The notes under the pieces: generated by a model | Database searches by the model: none | Told to the model about the DNA's origin: nothing | The model's input: the letters and a program-made list of their open reading frames with translations, nothing else | Shown: piece after piece, positions 16,421-24,102 of the stretch | How positions within the stretch are numbered: the stretch's first letter is position 1 | How the letters are laid out: every line of letters begins with the position of its first letter | Made by a program: the position numbers and the translations under genes | NCBI RefSeq assembly: GCF_006912135.1 | Contig: NZ_VIRS01000006.1 | Coordinates: forward strand, 186,001 to 250,000 | Direction of reading: 5' to 3' | Source of the DNA: Cryptosporangium phraense | Lineage (GTDB): Bacteria > Actinomycetota > Actinomycetes > Mycobacteriales > Cryptosporangiaceae | Length of the DNA: 64,000 bases

Positions 16421-17772
16421 CGGACGGCCTCCGCGATCGCGACTTCCCGGGCGGCGCGCTCGCCCGCGGCGACCGCGCCGTCCATGTGCCCGGCCCACCG
16501 CGTCGCGGTCTCGGTGCCGGCCCAGTGGATCGGTCCGACCGGCTCGGTCAGCTGGACGTGCATCGAGGCGGACGTCCCGGGGCCGGGCGCCGCGGTGGGC
16601 CCACCCCCGAGCCAGTCTTCTTCGCCCCAGCGCTGATCGACGTATCCCAGCGGATCGAGGGCCCGTTTCCCGAACAGATCAGCCAGCGACGACAGGGCCC
16701 GGATGCGCCGCTCGGCGTCGTCGACCGGGTCCCACTCGCGGGCGTAGTCGCCGCCGATGAAGCCCAGGATGACGCCCCGGGAGGCGTCGCGCGGGCTGGC
16801 GTCGAACGTGATGAAGATCGGACCCTCGTCGGAGATCGACATGCCCGACAGGCCGGACGCGCGCCAGAACGGCGCGTCGTAGACCGCGTAGATCTTCGAC
16901 AGGATGCCGGGTGACCAGCGCTGGGACAGCCGGCGGTGCGCCGCGGGCAGGTCGGGGACGAACCGGATCCGGCGCCGCAGGGCCGGCGGAACCGCGACGA
17001 TCACCCGGCGCGCGGTCGTCGGCCCGTCGTCGGTGTGCACGGTGACCTCGTTCTCGGCCCAGTCGATCCGGAGCACCGGCGAGCCGAGCCGGACCGTGCC
17101 CGCGCCGAGCGCGTCGGCCACCCGGACCGCGACCTCGTGCGAGCCCTCGACGAAGTGCTGCTCGACCGCGCCGCCGCGGGTCTCGAGCAGCGGGTCGAGC
17201 CCCCCGGCCTGGGCGACGTAGTGCAGCACGTAGAGCAGCGAGATCTCGGACGGCTCGCAGCCCCAGGAGGTCTTGCAGACGACCGCCATCAGGTCGTGCG
17301 TCCCGCGGCTCGCGTGCTTGGCCGCCAGCCAGGAACCGAGCGTCTGGGCGTCCAGGTCGGCCGCGTGCGGAGCGTCCCAGGGACGTCCGACCGGGATCTT
17401 GCGGCTCAGCCGCTCCAGCGAGGCGCGCACCCGGGCGAGGTCGAGCAGATTGGGAGCGCCGATCGGCGGGATCAGGCCGCGGTAGCGCTTGAGGTCCTTG
17501 CGCCACAGGATCAGGTTGTCGCCGGCCTCGTGGGTCGGGTAGCGGCCCACGCCGACCTCGTCGGCGAGCGCGATGATCCGCTCCTGCCCCGGCCCGACGA
17601 ACGTGCCGCCGAGGTCGACGACCGCGCCGGCCACCTGCGCCGACTTGACCCGGCCACCGACCCGGCCGGTGGCCTCGAACACCCGCACGGACAGCCCGCG
17701 CTGCTGCAGGTTGCGTGCGGCGGTGAGGCCGGACAGACCGGCGCCCACCACGACGACGTCGACGTCGGTCAT
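16417..17772 (-). CDS. FAD-dependent flavin amine oxidase
   Basis: A 451-residue flavoenzyme. The dinucleotide-binding motif VVVGAGLSGLTAARNL begins at residue 7, with the acidic end FEATGRVGGR typical of monoamine and polyamine oxidases. RGGAVEQHFVEGS contains the conserved GG of the family, and the C-terminal FAD motif is IHWAGTETATRWAGHMDGAV. It should oxidise an amine to the imine/aldehyde with release of ammonia and H2O2 (or another acceptor). It overlaps neighbours on both sides, so its aldehyde product may be the substrate of the pathway's kinase and aldolase. Substrate unassigned. Confidence 0.88.
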   Translation of the reverse strand: MTDVDVVVVGAGLSGLTAARNLQQRGLSVRVFEATGRVGGRVKSAQVAGAVVDLGGTFVGPGQERIIALADEVGVGRYPTHEAGDNLILWRKDLKRYRGLIPPIGAPNLLDLARVRASLERLSRKIPVGRPWDAPHAADLDAQTLGSWLAAKHASRGTHDLMAVVCKTSWGCEPSEISLLYVLHYVAQAGGLDPLLETRGGAVEQHFVEGSHEVAVRVADALGAGTVRLGSPVLRIDWAENEVTVHTDDGPTTARRVIVAVPPALRRRIRFVPDLPAAHRRLSQRWSPGILSKIYAVYDAPFWRASGLSGMSISDEGPIFITFDASPRDASRGVILGFIGGDYAREWDPVDDAERRIRALSSLADLFGKRALDPLGYVDQRWGEEDWLGGGPTAAPGPGTSASMHVQLTEPVGPIHWAGTETATRWAGHMDGAVAAGERAAREVAIAEAVR

Positions 17773-18911
17773 GCGGGTTCTCCTTGAGGGACGGGCGTTC
17801 CGAGGCGGCGCGCGACCGGCAGCACGAGCAGCAGCGCGAGCGCGGGCGCCACGAACCCGAAGCGGAGGGCGGCGCCGGTGCCGAGCAGCCCGGGGATCAC
17901 CGCACCGGCGACCGCCCCGGCGTAGTTGAAGACGTTGACGCGGGCGACCACCTCGTCGCTGCGCGCGGGGACGAGCCGGCCGGCCGCGGCGAACGCGATC
18001 GGGATCACGGCCCCGGTGGCCAGGCCCGCGACCGCGAACCCGACCAGGGCGACCGAGGTGGCCGGCCCGAGGACGACCAGCGCGCACCCGGCCGCTCCCA
18101 GCAGCAGTGCGGCCACCGCCACCGCCCGCCGGCCCCAGCGCACGACGGCCGGGTCGGTGCCGAGCCGGGTGAGCAGCACCGTCGCCTGGTAGGCGGCGTA
18201 GCCGACCGGCGCGAGGACGGCCGAGGCCGCCAGCCCGTCGGAGAGGTAGATCGTGCTCCAGGTGGAGACCGCGGAGTCGAGGACGTACGCGACGAGCACC
18301 AGCGACCCGACGGCCCAGATCGCCGCCCGCGGCAGCGCCACCTTCTCCGCCGTGGCCGGGGCGGGTATCGCCGGCAGCAGCCACGTCCGCCCGGCCACCG
18401 CGACCGCGAGCTGGACGACGCCGATGGCCCCGACCAGCGTCAACGCCGAGACGTCGACGGCTGCCAGGCCGGCCGAGAGGAGCGCTCCGAGGATGCCGCC
18501 GACCGTGAACACCGAGTAGAGGCGGCCCAGCATCGGCACACCGGCCCGCTCCGACAGCGCGACGCCCTGCATGTTGTTGCCGGCGTCGACCGTGCCCAGG
18601 CCCAGCCCGTAGAGAGCGACCGCGGCCAGGTAGAGCGGCAGCTGATGGGCCAGGCTGATCCCGGCCAGCGCGACGAACTGCAGGCCGAAGCCGACGCTCA
18701 GCGCGGTCCGGCTCCCGCGGCGCACGGCGATCGCGTCGGCCAGCCCGGAGCCGAGCGCGGCGGCGATGCAGACGCCGAGCAGGATCGCCGAGACCGCCGT
18801 GTCGCTGAACCCCATCCGGTCCTTGGACGCGGGCAGGGCGGTGACGACGGCGGCATAGCCCACGCCCTGGGCGGCGTACGTCGCCGACACCATCAGCGTG
18901 GACGCCTTCAT
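17769..18911 (-). CDS. MFS transporter (sugar/amine uptake, FucP/YbjJ-like)
   Basis: A 380-residue, 12-helix transporter. The conserved sequence YGLGLGTVDAGNNMQGVALSE in helix 4 and the loop after it is typical of the FucP/YbjJ-type branch. It lies between the kinase and amine oxidase genes with four-base overlaps on each side, which points to uptake of the operon's substrate. No signal peptide. Efflux cannot be excluded. Confidence 0.82.
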   Translation of the reverse strand: MKASTLMVSATYAAQGVGYAAVVTALPASKDRMGFSDTAVSAILLGVCIAAALGSGLADAIAVRRGSRTALSVGFGLQFVALAGISLAHQLPLYLAAVALYGLGLGTVDAGNNMQGVALSERAGVPMLGRLYSVFTVGGILGALLSAGLAAVDVSALTLVGAIGVVQLAVAVAGRTWLLPAIPAPATAEKVALPRAAIWAVGSLVLVAYVLDSAVSTWSTIYLSDGLAASAVLAPVGYAAYQATVLLTRLGTDPAVVRWGRRAVAVAALLLGAAGCALVVLGPATSVALVGFAVAGLATGAVIPIAFAAAGRLVPARSDEVVARVNVFNYAGAVAGAVIPGLLGTGAALRFGFVAPALALLLVLPVARRLGTPVPQGEPA

Positions 18912-19843
18912 GACGCGGACAGCCGGTCCCCGGTCGCCGCGAACGACCGCACGTCCTCGAGGGTGTAGACGCCGGCGTCGGTGCCCAGGTCGCTGGCGAC
19001 CTGGGCCGCGGTGGCGCAGCCGAGCTCGGCCGAGCCGCGCAGGTCGAGCCCGAGCGAGCGGCCGCGGAGGAAGCCGGCGCTGAACGCGTCGCCGCAGCCG
19101 CTGGTGTCGACGACGTTCGTGGCGTAGGCCGGTACCTCGACGACCTCGGTCTCGGTCACGACCAGGGCCCCGCGGGCTCCCTGGGTCACCGCGACGCAGC
19201 CGGCGCCCGCCTTCACCAGCGCGCGGGCCCCCTCCACCAGGTCGGTGGTGGCGGTGAAGCCGAGGACCTGCTCGTCGTTGGGCAGCAGGTAGTCCGTGTG
19301 GGGGAGAGCGGCGGCGATCCACTCCAGCATCCCGGGCTCGCCCGGCGCCAGGACGTCGACCGAGGTCGTGGCGCCCTGGGCGTGCGCGCGCTGCAGCAGG
19401 GTGGCGGCGGCGTCGCCGCCGAGGAACTCGGGGCCGCCGAGGTGCAGGTGGTCGAGGCCCTCGAGCTGCTCGTCGGAGACGTCGTCGACGGTGAAGACGG
19501 CGTTGGCGCCGATGCAGTGCCAGGCCGGGCGGTCGCCGTTGGGCCGGATCGGCAGGACCGAGGACGACGTCTGGTGGCCGTCCTTGCGGACCAGGCCGGC
19601 CGTGTCGACGCCCTCGCGGGCCAGCAGCGCGAGGAGGGTGTCGCCGAGGATGTCGGTGCCGATCGCGCCGAGGCTGCGGACCTCGGCCCCGAGGCGGGCC
19701 GCGACCAGCGCGGTTCCGCCCGCGGTGCCGGCCGCGCTGGCCCGGATCGTCTCGACCAGCTGCCCGACGCTCTTCTCGGGAATCGACTCGATCCCGATCA
19801 CCAGATGATCGAGCACGTGGACGCCTGCGCACCCGAGCTTCAT
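18908..19843 (-). CDS. PfkB-family carbohydrate kinase
   Basis: A 311-residue ribokinase-fold enzyme. It has an N-terminal GxxxxD substrate region (MKLGCAGVHVLDHLV), the GG motif in AGTAGGTALVAARLGAEV, and the C-terminal anion-hole/catalytic motif VVDTSGCGDAFSAGFLRG, where Asp of GCGD is the base. GAGGAGG just before the ATG gives a strong ribosome site. It is the first gene of the divergently controlled operon and probably phosphorylates the sugar or aldehyde that the class II aldolase later splits. Sugar specificity cannot be read. Confidence 0.9.
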   Translation of the reverse strand: MKLGCAGVHVLDHLVIGIESIPEKSVGQLVETIRASAAGTAGGTALVAARLGAEVRSLGAIGTDILGDTLLALLAREGVDTAGLVRKDGHQTSSSVLPIRPNGDRPAWHCIGANAVFTVDDVSDEQLEGLDHLHLGGPEFLGGDAAATLLQRAHAQGATTSVDVLAPGEPGMLEWIAAALPHTDYLLPNDEQVLGFTATTDLVEGARALVKAGAGCVAVTQGARGALVVTETEVVEVPAYATNVVDTSGCGDAFSAGFLRGRSLGLDLRGSAELGCATAAQVASDLGTDAGVYTLEDVRSFAATGDRLSAS

Positions 19844-19907
19844 CACGTCCTCCTCAGTGAGAATGTGGGGAGACCGTACGGACTGATGTCTCCGGCCGGG
19901 GCCGCTG

Positions 19908-19923
19908 TGCCACACTTCTGGCA
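19908..19923. promoter_or_regulatory. Inverted repeat TGCCA-N6-TGGCA between kinase operon and AraC gene
   Basis: A perfect 5-6-5 inverted repeat (TGCCACACTTCTGGCA) lies midway in the 130-base gap between the divergent kinase operon and the AraC-type regulator. It is a plausible operator for that regulator, although AraC proteins more often use direct repeats. Confidence 0.4.
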
Positions 19924-19973
19924 ACATCGCCCCCCTTTCGTGGCGCGAATGCCTACCACCGAGGACGGCGCCC

Positions 19974-20993
19974 GTGGGAGACCCGAAACTGTCCCGGGCC
20001 ACGATCCCACCGGCGGTCCTGACCGGCCTGCTCGACCTGGCCGACCAGTACGAGGTGGCGACGAGCCGGTGGTTCGCCGGTACCGGGGTCGACCGGTCCC
20101 GGCTCGAGCAGCCGGGCACGCTGGTGTCGTACCGGCAGGCGGTCACCGTGATCCGCCGGGCGCTGAAGACGCTGCCCTCCGGGCCGCTCGGGCTGATGAT
20201 CGGCGGTCGCGATCCGCTGCTGACCTGGGGGACGCTCGGGATCGCGATGCGTTCGGCCTCGACGGGGGCGGAAGCGGTGCGGATCGCGCTCGACTACCAC
20301 CAGGGGTCGGGCACGCTGATGGACTACCTCGGGTCCTCCACCGACGCGGGCACGATCGTCGAGCTCGTGCCGCGGACCCACGAGCCCGATCTGCTGGTCT
20401 TCCTCACCGAGGAGGCGTTCGCGGGCATCGTCGTGATGGCCAGGCTCACGTTCGGGGCGTCGGGTGGTCCGGTGGCCGCGTCGCTGGCCTATCCGCCCCC
20501 GCCGTGGGCCGCGACCTACGCCCGGCTGTGGCATTGCCCGGTGACGTTCGACAGCGACCGCACGACGCTCACGCTGCCTCCGGCGCTGGAGAAACGTCGC
20601 ATTCCGACGGCGAATGCCACGCACTTCGAGGCCGCGCTCAAGGCCACCAGGGCACTCGTCGACGTGGACCCGGTCGACGATCTCGTCGTCGCCGTGGAGG
20701 CCGATCTCCGGGCGGACCTGAGCGTCCGGCGAACCGCGACGCAGGTGGCCGACGCGCTCGGGATCAGCCCGCGGACCCTGCACCGTCGGCTGGCCGACGC
20801 GGGCCAGAGCTACGGCGAGATCCAGGACCGGGTGCGACGCAGGCAGGCGGACGCGTTGCTGCGGAACACCCGGAGGTCGATCGCGGCGATAGCCGCTGAT
20901 CTGGGCTACAGCGACCCGCGCGAGTTCCGGCGGGCGTACAAGCGCTGGACGAGCACGACGCCGTCGGAGGTGCGCAAAGCGGGCGCAACCTGA
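19974..20993 (+). CDS. AraC-family regulator, OruR/ArgR-like (Arabinose_bd-type N-domain)
   Basis: A 339-residue regulator starting at GTG. The N-terminal 200 residues have the PF12625-type ligand domain (LGLMIGGRDPLLTWGTLGIAMRSASTGAEA). The C-terminal two helix-turn-helix units are clear: TATQVADALGISPRTLHRRL and SIAAIAADLGYSDPREFRRA. Relatives such as OruR and ArgR activate ornithine or arginine catabolism, and others respond to lipophilic ligands. Its divergent position makes it the likely activator of the kinase-amine oxidase-aldolase operon, suggesting an amine or amino-acid-derived inducer. Confidence 0.85.
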   Translation: MGDPKLSRATIPPAVLTGLLDLADQYEVATSRWFAGTGVDRSRLEQPGTLVSYRQAVTVIRRALKTLPSGPLGLMIGGRDPLLTWGTLGIAMRSASTGAEAVRIALDYHQGSGTLMDYLGSSTDAGTIVELVPRTHEPDLLVFLTEEAFAGIVVMARLTFGASGGPVAASLAYPPPPWAATYARLWHCPVTFDSDRTTLTLPPALEKRRIPTANATHFEAALKATRALVDVDPVDDLVVAVEADLRADLSVRRTATQVADALGISPRTLHRRLADAGQSYGEIQDRVRRRQADALLRNTRRSIAAIAADLGYSDPREFRRAYKRWTSTTPSEVRKAGAT

Positions 20994-21006
20994 TCCGGGC
21001 ACACTG

Positions 21007-21864
21007 GTGCCCGTGGGAGGACAGGAGTTCGGAGCGGCGGTACGCGACCTGCGGGAGCGCACGTCTCCCCAGGCCGTCGGGCTGCCGGCCGGCCCGCGGC
21101 GGGTTCGTGGCCTACGGCGGGAGGAGCTCGCCGACCTGGCCGGGATGTCCGCCGACTACGTCCGGCGGCTGGAGCAGGGCCGCAGCCACCCCTCGGCCGG
21201 CGTGGTGAACGCGCTGGCCCGCGCCTTACGGGCCCGGCGGGAGGACTACGAGCGGCTCTGCGCGCTGGCCGGCTACGCGGCCGCGGACGGGCAGGTCCCG
21301 CGCGAGATCGGCCCGGTGGCGATGCGCCTGCTCGAGCGGTTCGAGGACACCCCGATGTTCCTCTCCGACGCGGCGATGAACCTGGTCGCGGTCAACACCG
21401 CGTTCCTGGCCCTGCAGGTGTGGGCGCCGGCCGGGCACCCGTACGACTGGAACGTCGCCTGGCGCACGTTCTGCGATCCGCTCAGCGGGATCAAACGGTC
21501 CGCCGCGGATGCGACCGACCACGAGGCCATCCTGGTGGCCCGCCTGAGGAGCACGTTCCTGCGCTACCCGGCCGACGGGTCGCTGGCCGCGCTCGTCGAC
21601 GAGATGCGGAGCCGGAGCCGGCTGTTCGACACGCTGTGGCGCTCGCCGCGGCCGGTGGCGGCCTACGAGAGCAGCGGCCTGTTCCAGCATCCCGACGGAG
21701 GCGAGGTCACGCTGGTCGGTAGCCTGCTCGCGGTCCCGGGCGACGACCTCTCGGCGCTGATGCTGACCGCGGCGCCGGGCTCGGCCGACGCGGCCCGGCT
21801 CGCGGAGATCGTCGACGCGGCCGGCGAACCGTCGGTGGTGCTGCTTCCGGATCGACGGCCATGA
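21007..21864 (+). CDS. XRE-type regulator with MmyB-like ligand domain
   Basis: A 285-residue regulator. The N-terminal helix-turn-helix reads RREELADLAGMSADYVRRLE followed by QGRSHPS, a signature of the MmyB group. The C-terminal 170 residues are the PAS-like MLTR/MmyB ligand domain (LLERFEDTPMFLSDAAMNLVAVNTAF). Relatives bind fatty acids and control adjacent redox enzymes. A second GTG at 21013 is an alternative start. The stop overlaps the ECF sigma start (ATGA), an unusual pairing. Confidence 0.86.
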   Translation: MPVGGQEFGAAVRDLRERTSPQAVGLPAGPRRVRGLRREELADLAGMSADYVRRLEQGRSHPSAGVVNALARALRARREDYERLCALAGYAAADGQVPREIGPVAMRLLERFEDTPMFLSDAAMNLVAVNTAFLALQVWAPAGHPYDWNVAWRTFCDPLSGIKRSAADATDHEAILVARLRSTFLRYPADGSLAALVDEMRSRSRLFDTLWRSPRPVAAYESSGLFQHPDGGEVTLVGSLLAVPGDDLSALMLTAAPGSADAARLAEIVDAAGEPSVVLLPDRRP

Positions 21865-22787
21865 CCGACGCGGCGAGCTTCGCGCTCCTGGTCGAGCGCC
21901 ATCGGCGTGAGCTGCAGGTGCACTGCTACCGGATGCTCGCGAACTACCAGGACGCCCAGGACCTGACCCAGGAGACGTTCCTGCGGGCCTGGAACAAGCG
22001 GGAGTCGTTCGAGGGCCGGGCGGCGCTGCGGACCTGGCTGTACCGGATCGCGACGAACGCCTGCCTCGACTTCCTGGAGAAGCGTAACGACCGCACCCCG
22101 GCGCCGGTGGGGCTGGAACTGCCCTACCTGCAGCCGTATCCCGATGCTGCCTTGCCAGAGGAAATCGTGGTGGCGCGGGAAACGATCGAGCTGGCGTTCA
22201 TCGTCGCCGTCCAGCACCTGCCGCCCCGGCAGCGGGCCGTGTTCATCCTGCGTGACGTCCTCGGCTGGCCGGCGTCGAAGGCCGCGGACGACCTCGAGCT
22301 GACCGTCGCCTCGGTCACCAGCGCACTCCAGCGGGCCCGCGGGACGATGCGCGAGCAGCTGCCCGACCGTCGCTCGGACTGGCGGAGCCCCACCACCCAC
22401 GAGCTGTCCGACGACGAGCGCAGCGTGGTGAGGTCGTACATCGACGCCCACGAGCGCAACGACCTCGACGGGCTGGCGTCCCTGCTGCGCGACGACCTCC
22501 GCTTCGCGATGCTGCCCGACCCGGGCACCGTGCAGACCGGGGCCAAGGACGCGGTGGAAGGCTGGGTGTCCGGCGGGCTCTTCCAGCCCGGCTGCGACGA
22601 CCTGCGCTGCCTTCCGACGACCGTCAACCGGATGCCGGCCGCCGTGCTGTACCGGCGCACCCCTGATTCCCCGGACCACCGGCTCTTCACGATGGCGGTA
22701 CTGCACGTCGTCGACGGGAAGATCGCCGAGCTCACCGGATTCGACGTGACCGACAAGCCCTGGCTGGGCCTGCCGGCCACGCTCTGA
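21861..22787 (+). CDS. ECF sigma factor with SnoaL-like C-terminal domain (SigG/ECF56-like)
   Basis: A 308-residue sigma factor. Region 2 is FALLVERHRRELQVHCYRML with DAQDLTQETFLRAW, region 4 has LPPRQRAVFILRDVLGWPAS, and the last 115 residues form an NTF2/SnoaL-like domain ending DVTDKPWLGLPATL. This build is that of SigG/SigJ-like factors, in which the C-terminal domain regulates activity instead of an anti-sigma factor. Coupled to the XRE gene upstream. Converges on the DHFR-like gene with no spacer. Confidence 0.87.
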   Translation: MTDAASFALLVERHRRELQVHCYRMLANYQDAQDLTQETFLRAWNKRESFEGRAALRTWLYRIATNACLDFLEKRNDRTPAPVGLELPYLQPYPDAALPEEIVVARETIELAFIVAVQHLPPRQRAVFILRDVLGWPASKAADDLELTVASVTSALQRARGTMREQLPDRRSDWRSPTTHELSDDERSVVRSYIDAHERNDLDGLASLLRDDLRFAMLPDPGTVQTGAKDAVEGWVSGGLFQPGCDDLRCLPTTVNRMPAAVLYRRTPDSPDHRLFTMAVLHVVDGKIAELTGFDVTDKPWLGLPATL

Positions 22788-23351
22788 TCAGCGTCGCGTC
22801 TCGTAGCGGGCCAGCAGCACCCCGCCGGGGAACGTCCGCGTCTCGACCAGGTCGAGCTTCGCCCAGCGGTCCAGCGCGGTGAAGAACGGTTTGCCCGCGC
22901 CCAGCAGCACCGGGTGGACCACCAGCTGGTACTCGTCGACCAGCCCGGCCCGCACGGCCGCGCCGGCCAGCGTGACGCCGGCGATCCCCATCGGCTCGCC
23001 GTCCCCGGCCTTGAGCCGGGCGATCTCCTCGATCGCGTCGCCGGTGACCAGGCGGCTGTTCCAGCCGACCGCGTCGATCGTCGACGAGAACACCACCTTC
23101 GGCGTGTCCCGCCAGTTCCGCGCGTACTCGACCTGCGCCGGGGTGACGCCCGGTTGCTGATCGCCGGTCGGCCAGTAGGAGCTCATCGTCTCCCACAGCC
23201 GGCGCCCGTAGAGCGTCAGCCCGATCGCCCGCTCCCGGTCGAGCCACCACTGGAACAGCTCGTCGCTCGGTTCGCTCCAGCTCAGGTCGTCGCCGGGCGC
23301 GGCGACGTAGCCGTCGAGCGAGACGTTCATTCCGAAGATCAGTTTCCGCAC
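22788..23351 (-). CDS. Dihydrofolate reductase-like protein (RibD C-terminal family)
   Basis: A 187-residue NADPH-binding protein of the DHFR/RibD_C superfamily. MRKLIFGMNVSLDGYVA at the N-terminus, LTLYGRRLWETM in the middle, GIAGVTLAGAAVRAGLVDEY and the C-terminal HPVLLGAGKPFF are conserved features. True DHFR residues for folate binding are not evident. It is usually annotated as a general reductase, substrate unknown. The gene abuts the ECF sigma gene end. Confidence 0.85.
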   Translation of the reverse strand: MRKLIFGMNVSLDGYVAAPGDDLSWSEPSDELFQWWLDRERAIGLTLYGRRLWETMSSYWPTGDQQPGVTPAQVEYARNWRDTPKVVFSSTIDAVGWNSRLVTGDAIEEIARLKAGDGEPMGIAGVTLAGAAVRAGLVDEYQLVVHPVLLGAGKPFFTALDRWAKLDLVETRTFPGGVLLARYETRR

Positions 23352-23422
23352 CGGGTCATCCTCCGTGGGTCGGTTACTCAGGTACGGACGACCGGCCCGC
23401 GGAAAACTGATCGGTCAGCTGC

Positions 23423-23917
23423 TCAGCAGTTGGCCGGCGGCGCCGGATGGAAGTCGGGCTTGTGCAGCGAGGCCGACGAGATGACGTCGTTGAAGCTCCG
23501 CTTGTCCAACTCCCAGGCGCAAACGCCGCTGTCCCGGTCGTGTTCGGCGTGGTGCACCTCGACCCACGTCAGGCCCACCACGTTCTCACCCGGGTTGACC
23601 ACGAAGTACGGCCCGTTCCCGTAGCCGTCCGTGAACACGAAGAGCGCGAACGGCGTGTTGTTGACGATCGACGAGACCGAGTCGTTCGCGTTCACGCCGT
23701 TGGTGTAGTGCCGGTTCCAGAAGTCCCAGACCGAGTCACCGTCGTTCGTCAGCCCGGCGGCGAGGTAGACGCTGCCGGTGTCGTTGCTGTTGTAATAGAA
23801 ACAGGTTTGGCCGCTCTTGCAGGCGTAGGCCGCGTCGGCCGGTGGTGCGAACGGGAAGATCACGGCCCCGGCCGTGGCCACGGCAGCGAGCGCCTTGATC
23901 CAGAATTTCTTGCTCAT
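23423..23917 (-). CDS. Secreted peptidase-inhibitor I36-like protein
   Basis: A 164-residue protein with a signal peptide (MSKKFWIKALAAVATAGAVI, cleavage near residue 29, A-D-A-A). The mature part begins with CKSGQTCFYYNSNDTGSVY, the beta-gamma-crystallin-like pattern of I36 (SMI-type) metalloprotease inhibitors from Streptomyces, then a domain with four cysteines in all. The inhibitor role is inferred from family only. It is divergent from the AfsR-like regulator gene. Confidence 0.72.
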   Translation of the reverse strand: MSKKFWIKALAAVATAGAVIFPFAPPADAAYACKSGQTCFYYNSNDTGSVYLAAGLTNDGDSVWDFWNRHYTNGVNANDSVSSIVNNTPFALFVFTDGYGNGPYFVVNPGENVVGLTWVEVHHAEHDRDSGVCAWELDKRSFNDVISSASLHKPDFHPAPPANC

Positions 23918-24102
23918 CGCAATGTCCGATCGTCCGCTCCGGAACGGCTCCGGAGTCCGCTGGGAACGGTGGCCGACGGCTCGCAGTGCGACCAGTCCCA
24001 GTTCAGGGACCCGGAAACTCTTGGCAGAAAAGCCGAACTTCTCGCGCTGCGCCCGCATCCAGGTTCTGTGCATACCTACTGCGATCAAGACTGACGACAG
24101 CC

